Origin: Patescibacteria group bacterium
Lineage (GTDB): Bacteria > Patescibacteriota > Patescibacteriia > 2-12-FULL-60-25
DNA length: 64,000 bases
Direction: 5' to 3'
Assembly (NCBI GenBank): GCA_018061025.1
Contig: JAGOUY010000003.1
Span: forward strand, 52,722-116,721
Shown here: piece after piece, positions 44,848 to 52,578 of the stretch
How the letters are laid out: every line of letters starts with the position of its first letter
Numbering within the stretch: the stretch's first letter is position 1
The notes under the pieces: model-generated
What the model was told of the DNA's origin: nothing
What the model saw: only the letters and a program-made list of their open reading frames with translations
The model's database searches: none
Program-made: the position numbers and the translations under genes

Positions 44848-46002
44848 ATGCATATCTTCATGTCCGGAGACACGTATCTTCCCCTCGTAGGGGGAGCAGA
44901 GGTGCATGTATTTGAATTGCAAAAACGCTTACGCGCCTTGGGCCATGCCGTGACCCTTTTGGTCACAGATCCGAGGATCGCGGAAGAAGATAAAATGTTT
45001 CCGGTGCTGCGTGCCGCCTGGAGTTTAAAACGTGTTCCTCAATTATTTGTGACGGTCTGGCGCGCCTCGCGTACGGCAGAGGTGTTTCATGTACATAATT
45101 GTTACCGTTTAGGCGTGGTCGTGGGCTTTGTCGCTCGCCTGCGCCGTAAGCCGTGTGTGGTGACGCTCCACGGACTTGGCTTGTTGGATATCCCGGATAA
45201 TTCTTGGTTCTATACCCGAGTACATCATCTCTATCGCACCCTCTCTTTATTGTTTGCGACCGAGATCATTTCCACGAGTGAAGATTTAGCTGAAGTCTGT
45301 CGTCGTTATAGTTCACGGCCGTTAGTTGTCATTCCGAATGGATTAGATACCCTGGCCTTTCATCCCACCAAGGTGGCCGAAACGCAGGAAGCACGCTTCG
45401 CCGACGCAGAGCCGATGATCTTAACCGTGCGACGCTTAGTTCCAAAAAATGGGATCCATTATCTTATTTCCGCCCTCCCGTTCATCTTAAAACAATTCCC
45501 ACACGCTAAGCTCGTCATGATTGGGGATGGACGCATGCGTGAAAATTTAGAAGCACGCGCCAAACACTTGGGTGTATACGACGCCTGTCTTTTTTTAGGG
45601 GCGCTACCAAATGCCCAAGTTCCACCCCTTGCCAAGCGAGCAGACGTGGTCGTCTTTCCCTCTACGGCAGAGTCAACGAGTATTGCCTGCGCAGAAATGA
45701 TGGCCATGGGAAAAAAGATCGTCGCCAGCCGCGTAGGGGGCTTGATTGAGTTATTAGGAAAAAACGAAGAACGAGGCTGGCTCATGAAACTCGTCCCTTG
45801 GGAATCGTGTGATTATGCCGCCCCAGATGAGCTACCCCTCGACCGATACGAGGCCTTAGCCGCGCGAGTCTGTGAGGCCTTGCGCGACCAAGACCCAGCA
45901 CGCTGTGAACGTGCCCAGCACTACGCGTGTGAGCAATTAGACTGGCACGTCGTCGTGGCAAAGACGCTCGCTGTCTATGAGCGATTACGCACTTCTTTAT
46001 GA
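44848..46002 (+). CDS. Glycosyltransferase family 4
   Basis: 384 residues. YLPLVGGAEVHVFEL and LRALGHAV are the N-terminal GT4 hallmarks, VIPNGLDTLAF links the domains, and VVFPSTAESTSIACAEMMA with E-x7-E-like spacing sits in the donor domain. ATG 44848 is chosen over GTG 44839 because AAGGTG (44836-44841) lies 6 bases before it. The stop overlaps the next gene (ATGA). Confidence 0.88.
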   Translation: MHIFMSGDTYLPLVGGAEVHVFELQKRLRALGHAVTLLVTDPRIAEEDKMFPVLRAAWSLKRVPQLFVTVWRASRTAEVFHVHNCYRLGVVVGFVARLRRKPCVVTLHGLGLLDIPDNSWFYTRVHHLYRTLSLLFATEIISTSEDLAEVCRRYSSRPLVVIPNGLDTLAFHPTKVAETQEARFADAEPMILTVRRLVPKNGIHYLISALPFILKQFPHAKLVMIGDGRMRENLEARAKHLGVYDACLFLGALPNAQVPPLAKRADVVVFPSTAESTSIACAEMMAMGKKIVASRVGGLIELLGKNEERGWLMKLVPWESCDYAAPDELPLDRYEALAARVCEALRDQDPARCERAQHYACEQLDWHVVVAKTLAVYERLRTSL

Positions 46003-47657
46003 TATCTCTTCGCTCGTGGGTTCTAAGAGGGGTGCGTCAGGAGATGAGCTTCTTTTGGCTGTCTGCTCTCATTTATGTGTTATTCGTCCTATGTGTTGTG
46101 TTTCAGCCACTTTCCACGCTGATCGTAACAATCTTACCGGATGACACGTTTTATTATTTTCAGATTGCAAAGCGCATTGCCCAGGGAGCGGGCTCTACCT
46201 TTGACGGTATCGCTCCTACCAACGGCTATCACCCCTTATGGATGGCTGTATTAGTCCCTTTGTTTCGTTTCCTTCCACAAGCACAGGCGATCCAAGCTTC
46301 GCTCCTCGTTGCGGCCACGCTCTATCTAGCGCTCGCGGGGCTGCTCTTTAAAGCGTTACGCGTTCTCATTCCACACAGGCTTATTCATGGCATCGTCTTT
46401 GCTGCCTGGTTCTTCAACCCCTTGCTGATGACAGAGTCCATCAATGGATTGGAAACGAGCCTATCCATCTTTTGTCTCGTCGCATTCGTGGTGGCATTAT
46501 CTAAGTGGAAGACGAATGCTTCGACAAACTCTCTTTTATTGATAGGCGCGATCGGAGGAGGGATGTTGCTGGCACGGACAGATTTTATTATTTACTACGC
46601 GATCTTGGTTGGCCACCAGCTATATCTTCGCAGACAGACCTTCTTTAAAGACGGCCTACGGCTTGGGCTTGGAACAGGGATCATGTTATTGCCCTGGCTA
46701 GCCTGGAATCTGGCGACCTTTGGCACGATCGTGCAAGTGAGTGGGGCGGCCTACACCTTGGCGCAGTATCAGCGCGTCTTTGTTTCCTCAACCGTCAATG
46801 TAGGTCGTGCTTGGCCATTTGTGTTTGCGAAGGCCACCTTCTCTACCACGATCTACGGGCTTCAGGCCTTCCTTGAGCAAGCCCTCTATGGATGGTTAGT
46901 ATTTTTAGCGGGAGGAATGTGTCTCATGGCAGCTCTCTTCAAAAGAGAGTCTGTGCAGGCATCAGAAGAGACAAGCGTGACCCTCACGAACGAAAAAGAA
47001 GCTGCTTGGATGCGGATCCTGCCCTCACTTTTCATCGCAGGACTCGTATATTTTTGTGTCGAAGTCTGTTTACGCTGGTCTATCCGAAGTTGGTATTTTG
47101 CCCATCTCCAAATCTTGGTTTGGGTAGGGATCGCCTATGCGTATTATCGCTCGTCTGCGGAGGCTTATCTAAAAAGGGTGAAGGTATGGTGGTTCCTTCC
47201 GGTCATTGCTCTCATGATCTGTACTTGGGTATGGATTGGATATAAAGAAGTCTCTGTACGCTATGCAGATCAAGCCGAGTTTATCCAAGCCGCGGACTGG
47301 ATGAATAAAGAGTTGCCCACAGGCTCAAAAATCGGAGTCTTTAATAGCGGAATCCAAGGCTTTTTGAGCCGTCATCAAGTCATAAATTTAGACGGATTAG
47401 TCAATAATGAAGTCTACCCTTATTTAAAAAAACGCGACGTCTTAGCTTATATCCAAGCACGCGAGATTGGGTATGTTTCCGATTTTTATAAAGTCATATT
47501 TGGAAAATTCGGGAATGCTTGGGGAGTCAGCCCATATGCCTTTTTTACCCAAGGAAAGCCCATAACCACGCTAAAAATCTTCGATCCAGTCGGTATTTAC
47601 CTATATAAAATCTCAGAACAAGGCCAAAATGCTGCCGCGACCTCGACAAAACCTTAA
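45999..47657 (+). CDS. Membrane glycosyltransferase-like protein (GT-C)
   Basis: 552 residues, polytopic. The first external loop holds LPDDTFYYFQIAKRI and APTNGYHPLWM; the double Asp and the TNGYHPLW stretch recur in a GT39-like group of bacterial glycan loci. A soluble tail of about 130 residues follows the last membrane segment. Coupled by ATGA to the GT4. Its stop is 33 bases before the repeat that bounds the high-GC insert. Without that insert the convergent flippase gene would end 8 bases away. Confidence 0.77.
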   Translation: MISLRSWVLRGVRQEMSFFWLSALIYVLFVLCVVFQPLSTLIVTILPDDTFYYFQIAKRIAQGAGSTFDGIAPTNGYHPLWMAVLVPLFRFLPQAQAIQASLLVAATLYLALAGLLFKALRVLIPHRLIHGIVFAAWFFNPLLMTESINGLETSLSIFCLVAFVVALSKWKTNASTNSLLLIGAIGGGMLLARTDFIIYYAILVGHQLYLRRQTFFKDGLRLGLGTGIMLLPWLAWNLATFGTIVQVSGAAYTLAQYQRVFVSSTVNVGRAWPFVFAKATFSTTIYGLQAFLEQALYGWLVFLAGGMCLMAALFKRESVQASEETSVTLTNEKEAAWMRILPSLFIAGLVYFCVEVCLRWSIRSWYFAHLQILVWVGIAYAYYRSSAEAYLKRVKVWWFLPVIALMICTWVWIGYKEVSVRYADQAEFIQAADWMNKELPTGSKIGVFNSGIQGFLSRHQVINLDGLVNNEVYPYLKKRDVLAYIQAREIGYVSDFYKVIFGKFGNAWGVSPYAFFTQGKPITTLKIFDPVGIYLYKISEQGQNAAATSTKP

Positions 47658-47690
47658 AATTGTGCTTAACTATCATGTCGGTCTACCTTA

Positions 47691-47700
47691 ATTGGATAGG
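47691..47700. repeat. Left copy of 10-bp direct repeat ATTGGATAGG
   Basis: Identical to 49490-49499. It sits immediately before the composition change at the left edge of the high-GC segment. In complement it reads into the old end of the flippase reading frame. Confidence 0.8.
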
Positions 47701-47719
47701 CTGCACAGCGTGGTATCTA
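47692..47719 (+). promoter_or_regulatory. Candidate promoter of the inserted gene
   Basis: TTGGAT (47692-47697, inside the left repeat), a 16-base spacer and TATCTA (47714-47719). The AAAGGAGGG ending at 47743 is a textbook ribosome binding site 7 bases before ATG 47751, unlike nearly all other genes here. Confidence 0.4.
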
Positions 47720-47750
47720 GGGTTCAGAAATAGGAAAGGAGGGCGTCCTC

Positions 47751-49421
47751 ATGACGTTCCTTCGCGAGAATCCGGTGATTCGTTTCATCATGGCCGTGTT
47801 GGCCATGGTCCTTGCAGCGGGGTGCGCTGAGTCTCTCGAGAGGGTACCCCGCGATGGGGCTTCCCTTTCGGATCTGGTCGACAACGGCGCGTCAGACGTG
47901 CTGGCCGACCAGATGAACGTGGACGATGTCATGGACGCGGGCGATGAGCCCGTGTTCCCGGACGTCCCCAAGGTCGAGGCGGGGCAGGACGGCGACGTCA
48001 GCTCCATGCCCGACCGCGAGATCGCCGACGGCGGGGGGGATGTCTCTCCCGACCTGCGCGATGTCGCCCAGGACGACGGGGCGACCGATGTCATGGGCGA
48101 GATGCCCGTCGACGCGTCGCCCGACGCCGACGCCCCCGCACCCTGCCCGATCCCCGGGCAGGCCACGTGCAGCGGTCGCTGCACGTCGATCGCTACCGAC
48201 CCGAGCAACTGCGGCGCCTGCGACCGCCCCTGCACGATCCCCAACGGGACCGCAGGCTGCGCAGCCGGTGCCTGCACCGTCGCGGCCTGCAACCCGGGCT
48301 TCGGCGACTGCGATGGCATCCCCGCCAACGGCTGCGAGGTCAACCTCGCCACCACGGCGCTCCACTGCGGCGTCTGCAACAACGCCTGCACCGCGCCGAC
48401 CCCCCTCTGCAGCGCGAGCACGTGCTCTGACGGCTGCACAGGCCCCGGTGAGACGCGCTGCGGCACGGCCTGCGTCAACACGCAGCTCGACAACGGCAAC
48501 TGCGGCCGCTGCGGGAACGCCTGCATGGCCGTTCCCAATAGCGTTGTCACCTGCGCAAGCGGCACTTGCCGCACCATCTGCAACGCAGGCTTCCACGACT
48601 GCAGTGGCGTCTGCGCCAGCAATACGGCGGTCACGTCGTGCGGCGACGCCTGCGCACCCTGCGTCGTGCGGCCCAACGCCACCGCCACCTGCACGGCGGG
48701 TGGCTGCGGCTTCACCTGCGCCACCAGCTTCGCCGACTGCGACGGTGTGGCCGCCAACGGCTGCGAGGTCAACCTCCAGACGGATGCCGCCAACTGCGGT
48801 CGTTGCGCGGCGCTCTGCGCCACGGGTGACACCTGCAGCATGAGCGCCTGCAACAACGTTGCTCGCGTGACCTCGGGTGGCCATGTGGGCTCGATCGACG
48901 CTCACCTGGACTACGCCACCGCGCGGAGCACGGGCAACTACCAGCTCAACAACACGGCCGTCTTCACCTTCGTGGAGCGAGCAGGTAGGTATTCCGTCGG
49001 AAGAGGATACTTCGTGGTGCGGGTGCCCACCGGCACGGTCGTATCGGCGAGCGTGCGCTTCTTCCCTCCCTACGGCTCTCACGCCGCGGGCACCTCTGAC
49101 ATGGAGGTTCAGAGCGTGAGCTTCGCGCCCACCTCAATGGCCACCATCGGTTGGGAGGATTTCGCCCTCTCGCACTGGGGATCCGCCGCCTTTTTCGCGG
49201 ATGCAATTCCCTGCACGGACTTCGCGGCAGGCGTAGAAGTACGCCGCAGCCTCAATCCGACGGGGATCACGTACCTCCAGGCCGCCGCCGGTCGCATGGT
49301 CATGCTCGGTCTTCGGACAACCTACGACATTGCGGGAACGCCGCCGACGGGTCCGTACGCCGGCGTCGAGCTCGGAACGCCGCCCCCGAACATTGAGGTG
49401 CTCATCCGCTACCAGCCGTAG
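47751..49421 (+). CDS. Cysteine-rich lipoprotein with repeats (horizontally acquired)
   Basis: 556 residues. A signal peptide ends in the lipobox LAAGC (lipidated C25). Then comes an Asp-rich linker to about residue 130, and residues about 131-368 hold about 40 cysteines in repeats such as DCDGxxANGCEVNL followed by CGxC. The last 190 residues form an unrecognised globular domain. This architecture (lipobox, Asp-rich spacer, CGxC and NGCEVNL repeats) is familiar from myxobacterial and related delta-group surface proteins. Codon use is strongly G/C-ending, unlike its neighbours. Function unknown; probably a surface or adhesion protein. Confidence 0.85.
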   Translation: MTFLRENPVIRFIMAVLAMVLAAGCAESLERVPRDGASLSDLVDNGASDVLADQMNVDDVMDAGDEPVFPDVPKVEAGQDGDVSSMPDREIADGGGDVSPDLRDVAQDDGATDVMGEMPVDASPDADAPAPCPIPGQATCSGRCTSIATDPSNCGACDRPCTIPNGTAGCAAGACTVAACNPGFGDCDGIPANGCEVNLATTALHCGVCNNACTAPTPLCSASTCSDGCTGPGETRCGTACVNTQLDNGNCGRCGNACMAVPNSVVTCASGTCRTICNAGFHDCSGVCASNTAVTSCGDACAPCVVRPNATATCTAGGCGFTCATSFADCDGVAANGCEVNLQTDAANCGRCAALCATGDTCSMSACNNVARVTSGGHVGSIDAHLDYATARSTGNYQLNNTAVFTFVERAGRYSVGRGYFVVRVPTGTVVSASVRFFPPYGSHAAGTSDMEVQSVSFAPTSMATIGWEDFALSHWGSAAFFADAIPCTDFAAGVEVRRSLNPTGITYLQAAAGRMVMLGLRTTYDIAGTPPTGPYAGVELGTPPPNIEVLIRYQP

Positions 49422-49449
49422 CGCTCCTTCTCTTCAACCCTTCCTTCTC

Positions 49450-50721
49450 TTAAACAGCCTTCGTGGGAGTCCCGCGGCGGCTGTTTTCTATTGGATAGGT
49501 AAAGAACGTTGAAACAAGTCGCGTAATTGTTTTTGCAAGAATTAAGCCAAAAGTTTGAAAAAAGTACGCGAATACAAATGAGCCTGTCAGTTGCAAAAGC
49601 CCATTGACCAAGGAAAAAATCCACAACCGTTTAAGGTCATGTTGGCTTTGTTGCCAGGCTAACCCAATGACAGAAGGGAAGGATAAGAGGCCTAATGAAT
49701 ACACCACGGATGACCAATACGTATGGACATAGGCGGGGAAAAACAGATGAAGAAAATACCGGGCTGACACCGCGTATACGGCACATACAAGACAAGCCAA
49801 GAAAAATAATAAAATAAATTGTTTACGGGCCGCTCCGAGGGTATTTTTTTGCTTTACTGCATGTGTTTTGCGCATTAATAAAATCCCGCTAAAGCTTTTG
49901 GCAAAATCATTTATCTGTTCTGGGAGTAAGATCGCAATGCTGTAATTTGCTAAAGAAGTGTAGCCAAAAAAGCGTTGGATAATTAGTTGATCAAGTTGAT
50001 GAGCGAAGGCTTGGAATAGGCCCATAAACGACAGATGGGAGCCTAAGGTGAGATGGTCTCCAGCAGAGCCATGTCGAGATAGGCCTTTCAATTGATGGAG
50101 CGACAGAGCTCCCTTAATCAGCACGTCGCCGAGAAAGAACGTTAGGGAAATGGCAATAAGGTTTTGCTCACTGAGGATAAGAACAAGGCAAAACACGGCA
50201 ATAAATACCAGATTGCTGAAAGCATTGTATTTTGAAAGTCGAGGGATCTCACCTTTGCCTGTAAGGATGGAGCCGTAGAGGCTGCTCGCGCTGGCTAAAG
50301 GAAAGGCGAGGCTAGAAACCATCAGGGACCAGCCAACCATGGGTTCATGTCTCCAAAAGCGTTCACTCGCCGCCAAAAAAATAACTAAGGTCCCAACCAG
50401 GGAAAGGGAGATCATGCGCTTAGCTCCCGCCCAGGCTACTTCCGTGTCATTGGCTGCAATACCCCGAATGATCCCCGTATGATAAGAAGAGAACGAGAAG
50501 ATGCTCGCCGTACCATAGACCGCAATCACGTAGCGAAAGGCCCCAAACGTCTCCATGGGCAAAAACCGTGCCAAAAAAAAGGTCGTCGCAACACCACGTG
50601 CAATACCGCTGGCATAATTCAGCCCTACCCACCCCAAAATCTTGCTATAAAAAAGCGTATCAACCTGTAGTCGTTGACCGATCATCTCTAGGCATCGCTT
50701 GGCGAGTTGACGCAGACGCAT
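49450..50721 (-). CDS. Wzx-like polysaccharide flippase (MOP superfamily), C-terminus altered by insertion
   Basis: 423 residues with about a dozen hydrophobic segments. NYASGIARGVATTFFLARFL and YGSILTGKGE are typical of polysaccharide-synthesis flippases, which move lipid-linked repeat units across the membrane. The last codons after TYPI (ENSRRGTPTKAV) are encoded by the complement of the inserted segment, including its terminator hairpin. The original ending was probably TYPIKVDRHDS. The change affects only the tail after the last membrane segment, so function may be kept. Divergent from 50761. Confidence 0.85.
   Translation of the reverse strand: MRLRQLAKRCLEMIGQRLQVDTLFYSKILGWVGLNYASGIARGVATTFFLARFLPMETFGAFRYVIAVYGTASIFSFSSYHTGIIRGIAANDTEVAWAGAKRMISLSLVGTLVIFLAASERFWRHEPMVGWSLMVSSLAFPLASASSLYGSILTGKGEIPRLSKYNAFSNLVFIAVFCLVLILSEQNLIAISLTFFLGDVLIKGALSLHQLKGLSRHGSAGDHLTLGSHLSFMGLFQAFAHQLDQLIIQRFFGYTSLANYSIAILLPEQINDFAKSFSGILLMRKTHAVKQKNTLGAARKQFILLFFLACLVCAVYAVSARYFLHLFFPAYVHTYWSSVVYSLGLLSFPSVIGLAWQQSQHDLKRLWIFSLVNGLLQLTGSFVFAYFFQTFGLILAKTITRLVSTFFTYPIENSRRGTPTKAV
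49452..49487 (+). terminator. Rho-independent terminator of the inserted gene
   Basis: AAACAGCC (49452-49459) pairs with GGCTGTTT (49479-49486). An inner stem, CGTGGG (49462-49467) with CCCGCG (49471-49476, one G-T pair), closes a 3-base loop, and TTTT ends the structure. It also lies within the last codons of the convergent flippase gene. Confidence 0.75.
49490..49499. repeat. Right copy of 10-bp direct repeat ATTGGATAGG
   Basis: Identical to 47691-47700. It directly follows the terminator of the inserted gene, and its complement encodes part of TYPI in the flippase. Confidence 0.8.
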
Positions 50722-50760
50722 GCTGCGGGTAGCTTACACGGAAAGCCCTCCTCTCGCTAT

Positions 50761-51372
50761 ATGAATGCTGATCTCTTCTTCCGCGCCGCAGTCGAGCGCC
50801 TACTTCTCCCCGAAAAAAAAATTCTCGATATAGGAGCAGGTCTACGTATTGATGGGAAACGAGGAAATGTAGTTGATCCTCGTCGTGCCTGGATCCTACC
50901 GCTCATAGATAAGCTCACGTACGAAGTCATGGATCCCGTGGATACCTACCACCCTGACATCGTCGGTGATCTTATGCAGGCGCCAATGGCTAATGACACA
51001 TACGATGGAGTCGTTTGCCTCGCGGTTCTCGAACACGTCCCGCGTGCCTGGGACGCCGCGTCAGAACTTCACCGGATCTTAAAACCCGGCGGCCTCCTCC
51101 TCGGATACGTTCCTTTTCTCTCACCCTACCATGCCATGCCGGGCTACTACGGGGACTACATTCGTTTTACCGACGACGGCATCCGCGCCCTATTCAGTGC
51201 GTTTTCCCACATAGACATCTGTCATGTACGCGGGCCGGCCGAAACAATGTTACATCTCTTGCCGCGTCGTCTTAAAGGACCTCTCACCAACGGGATCGCT
51301 CAACGATTCGACAAACTGTATCCGGGTTCCGGTAAACAAGCATCAGGATTTTTCTTCCTCTGCCAAAAATAA
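50761..51372 (+). CDS. SAM-dependent methyltransferase
   Basis: 203 residues. KKILDIGAGLR is motif I, CLAVLEHVPRAWDAA the post-II region, and LKPGGLLLGYVPF follows. ATG 50761 is used. The frame stays open upstream to a TTG at 50707, which would add 18 residues and overlap the divergent flippase start. A TTGACG at 50707-50712 may instead be a -35 element there. It precedes the ATP-citrate-lyase-like genes by 15 bases but is functionally closer to the glycan genes. Confidence 0.8.
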   Translation: MNADLFFRAAVERLLLPEKKILDIGAGLRIDGKRGNVVDPRRAWILPLIDKLTYEVMDPVDTYHPDIVGDLMQAPMANDTYDGVVCLAVLEHVPRAWDAASELHRILKPGGLLLGYVPFLSPYHAMPGYYGDYIRFTDDGIRALFSAFSHIDICHVRGPAETMLHLLPRRLKGPLTNGIAQRFDKLYPGSGKQASGFFFLCQK

Positions 51373-51378
51373 TATAAT
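51373..51378 (+). promoter_or_regulatory. Perfect -10 hexamer before the ATP-citrate-lyase-like operon
   Basis: TATAAT lies 9 bases before ATG 51388, so the mRNA would begin at or next to the start codon. No good -35 is present at the usual distance (TTTTCT at 51350-51355 is weak), and it lies in the 15-base gap after a same-strand gene. Confidence 0.35.
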
Positions 51379-51387
51379 AAAACACCT

Positions 51388-52524
51388 ATGTTCCTCATCG
51401 AACACGACGGCAAGCAACTCCTGAATACCCTAGGGGTCACGGTACCCAAAGGCGTTTTTGCTTCTCTCGAAGAGGCGCAAACTATTTTTGCAGATTTAGA
51501 TTGGTCCCATCCCTGGTATCTCAAGGCTCAGGTGTTGCAAGGCCGTCGCGGCAAGTCCGGCCTCGTACGCCGTGTCGATCGTGTCGACCAACTCGAAGAG
51601 ACGATCGCCTCCATGCAACAAACACTTGGAACGACTCCCTGTGCGGGTCTCCTGGCTGACCCAGCTGTCCTTCATGACGCCGAATGGCTCGTAAGCATTG
51701 ATCTCGATCGCGAGGCGGGTGCCTTACGGGTGAATTATTCCCCAGAGGGTGGGATGGGTGTCTCTAAAGCGTTCTCTGCCACGATCGAGGGTGAGTCGGA
51801 TTGGGCTAAGCTTGAAGTACCCGCTCCTATCCTGACCATCGTAAAAACGCTACACGCGGCCATGGCCACGCAGGACGCCTTAAGTATTGAGATTAATCCT
51901 TTAGCTGTCTTATCAGATGGCTCATGTATCGCCCTTGATGCCAAGGTTGAAGTAGATGATGCGGCTTGGAGTCGTCACCTCGAATGGGCAGACCTTATCT
52001 CGCACAAACTCCGTGGTACTGGGAAAACGGAGCGAGAACAGGCCTTTAATATATTATTAGACTCAGCCGGTCATCGTGGTACCATGGGTCGTTATATCGA
52101 ATTAGACGGAGATATCGCCGTGATCCTATCGGGCGGCGGCGCGAGCTTGGTCGCTATGGACGCCCTTATGCACGTTGGCCTCAAGCCAGGCAACTATCTC
52201 GAAGCCAGTGGGAATCCAGATCCAGAGAGTTTGCGTAAAGCTGCCGCGATTGTGCTCTCAAAACCAGGACTCAAAGCGCTGTGGATCGCGGGTTCATTTG
52301 CCAACTTCACCGATATCCAAGCCACCGTCATGGCCGTTCTCGGAGCTATGCAAGACATGCAGGTACGCTTACCCATCGTCGTCCGACGCGACGGCCCCAA
52401 CGCCGACGCCGCTCAATCCGAAGCGGTAGCCTGGGCCAAACAACAAGGGATCCCCCTCACCTTCCATCGCGGCGATACCGACTTAGAGACATCTGCGCGC
52501 GCGGTCGCTGAAGCCGTAAAATAA
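51388..52524 (+). CDS. ATP-grasp subunit, succinyl-CoA synthetase beta/ATP-citrate lyase A-like
   Basis: 378 residues. The N-terminal ATP-grasp part has LKAQVLQGRRGKSGLV (nucleotide-side lysine and glycine loop) and a metal-binding SIEINPLAV. The C-terminal CoA-ligase part has ILSGGGASLVAMDAL and NYLEASGNPD, closer to the ATP-citrate lyase version than to SucC by eye. In ATP-citrate lyase this part drives formation of citryl phosphate and citryl-CoA with the SucD-like part. It is followed by a SucD-like gene and a citryl-CoA-lyase-like gene, which together complete the enzyme. Confidence 0.82.
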   Translation: MFLIEHDGKQLLNTLGVTVPKGVFASLEEAQTIFADLDWSHPWYLKAQVLQGRRGKSGLVRRVDRVDQLEETIASMQQTLGTTPCAGLLADPAVLHDAEWLVSIDLDREAGALRVNYSPEGGMGVSKAFSATIEGESDWAKLEVPAPILTIVKTLHAAMATQDALSIEINPLAVLSDGSCIALDAKVEVDDAAWSRHLEWADLISHKLRGTGKTEREQAFNILLDSAGHRGTMGRYIELDGDIAVILSGGGASLVAMDALMHVGLKPGNYLEASGNPDPESLRKAAAIVLSKPGLKALWIAGSFANFTDIQATVMAVLGAMQDMQVRLPIVVRRDGPNADAAQSEAVAWAKQQGIPLTFHRGDTDLETSARAVAEAVK

Positions 52525-52538
52525 TTGGTAGGCGACTT

Positions 52539-52570
52539 ATTCTCGATACCTGATACCCGATTCTCGATAC
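52539..52570 (+). repeat. Direct repeat ATTCTCGATAC, two copies
   Basis: Copies at 52539-52549 and 52560-52570 (21-base period), with GATACC also repeated between them, filling the 54-base gap between two genes. No promoter or terminator is clear. A similar simple repeat precedes the gene at 55127. Confidence 0.6.
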
Positions 52571-52578
52571 TACCTCCT

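Larger units (their letters stand above)
47691..49499 (+). mobile_element. High-GC single-gene insertion bounded by a 10-bp direct repeat
   Basis: The segment between the two ATTGGATAGG copies (about 1.8 kb per repeat unit) carries one gene with its own strong Shine-Dalgarno site and terminator. Sample rows count 43 and 39 GC of 60 inside, against 29 and 31 of 60 in neighbouring genes. Removing the insert and one repeat copy joins the flippase frame to eight further codons (IKVDRHDS) and a TAA at 47666-47668, 8 bases from the upstream gene's stop. This fits insertion with target duplication into the flippase 3' end. No transposase or clear terminal inverted repeats were found, so the mechanism is unknown. 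Confidence 0.65.

Noticed and set aside
47717..49082. Long open frames on the minus strand (and in another plus frame) across the high-GC gene, up to 396 codons
   Set aside because: High GC removes stop codons in all frames. Their translations are low-complexity Ala/Gly/Arg or Gln/Pro sequence with no motif, while the plus-strand frame at 47751 has a signal peptide, ordered repeats, a ribosome binding site and a terminator.
47701..49489. Terminal inverted repeats of a transposon
   Set aside because: The only inward match between the two ends is a 5-base ACAGC, which is within chance.
47691..49499. High-GC segment as a pure assembly chimera
   Set aside because: A chimera would not be expected to leave an exact 10-bp repeat at both edges nor a flippase frame that rejoins to a stop correctly placed next to the neighbouring gene. 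Not fully excluded without reads.
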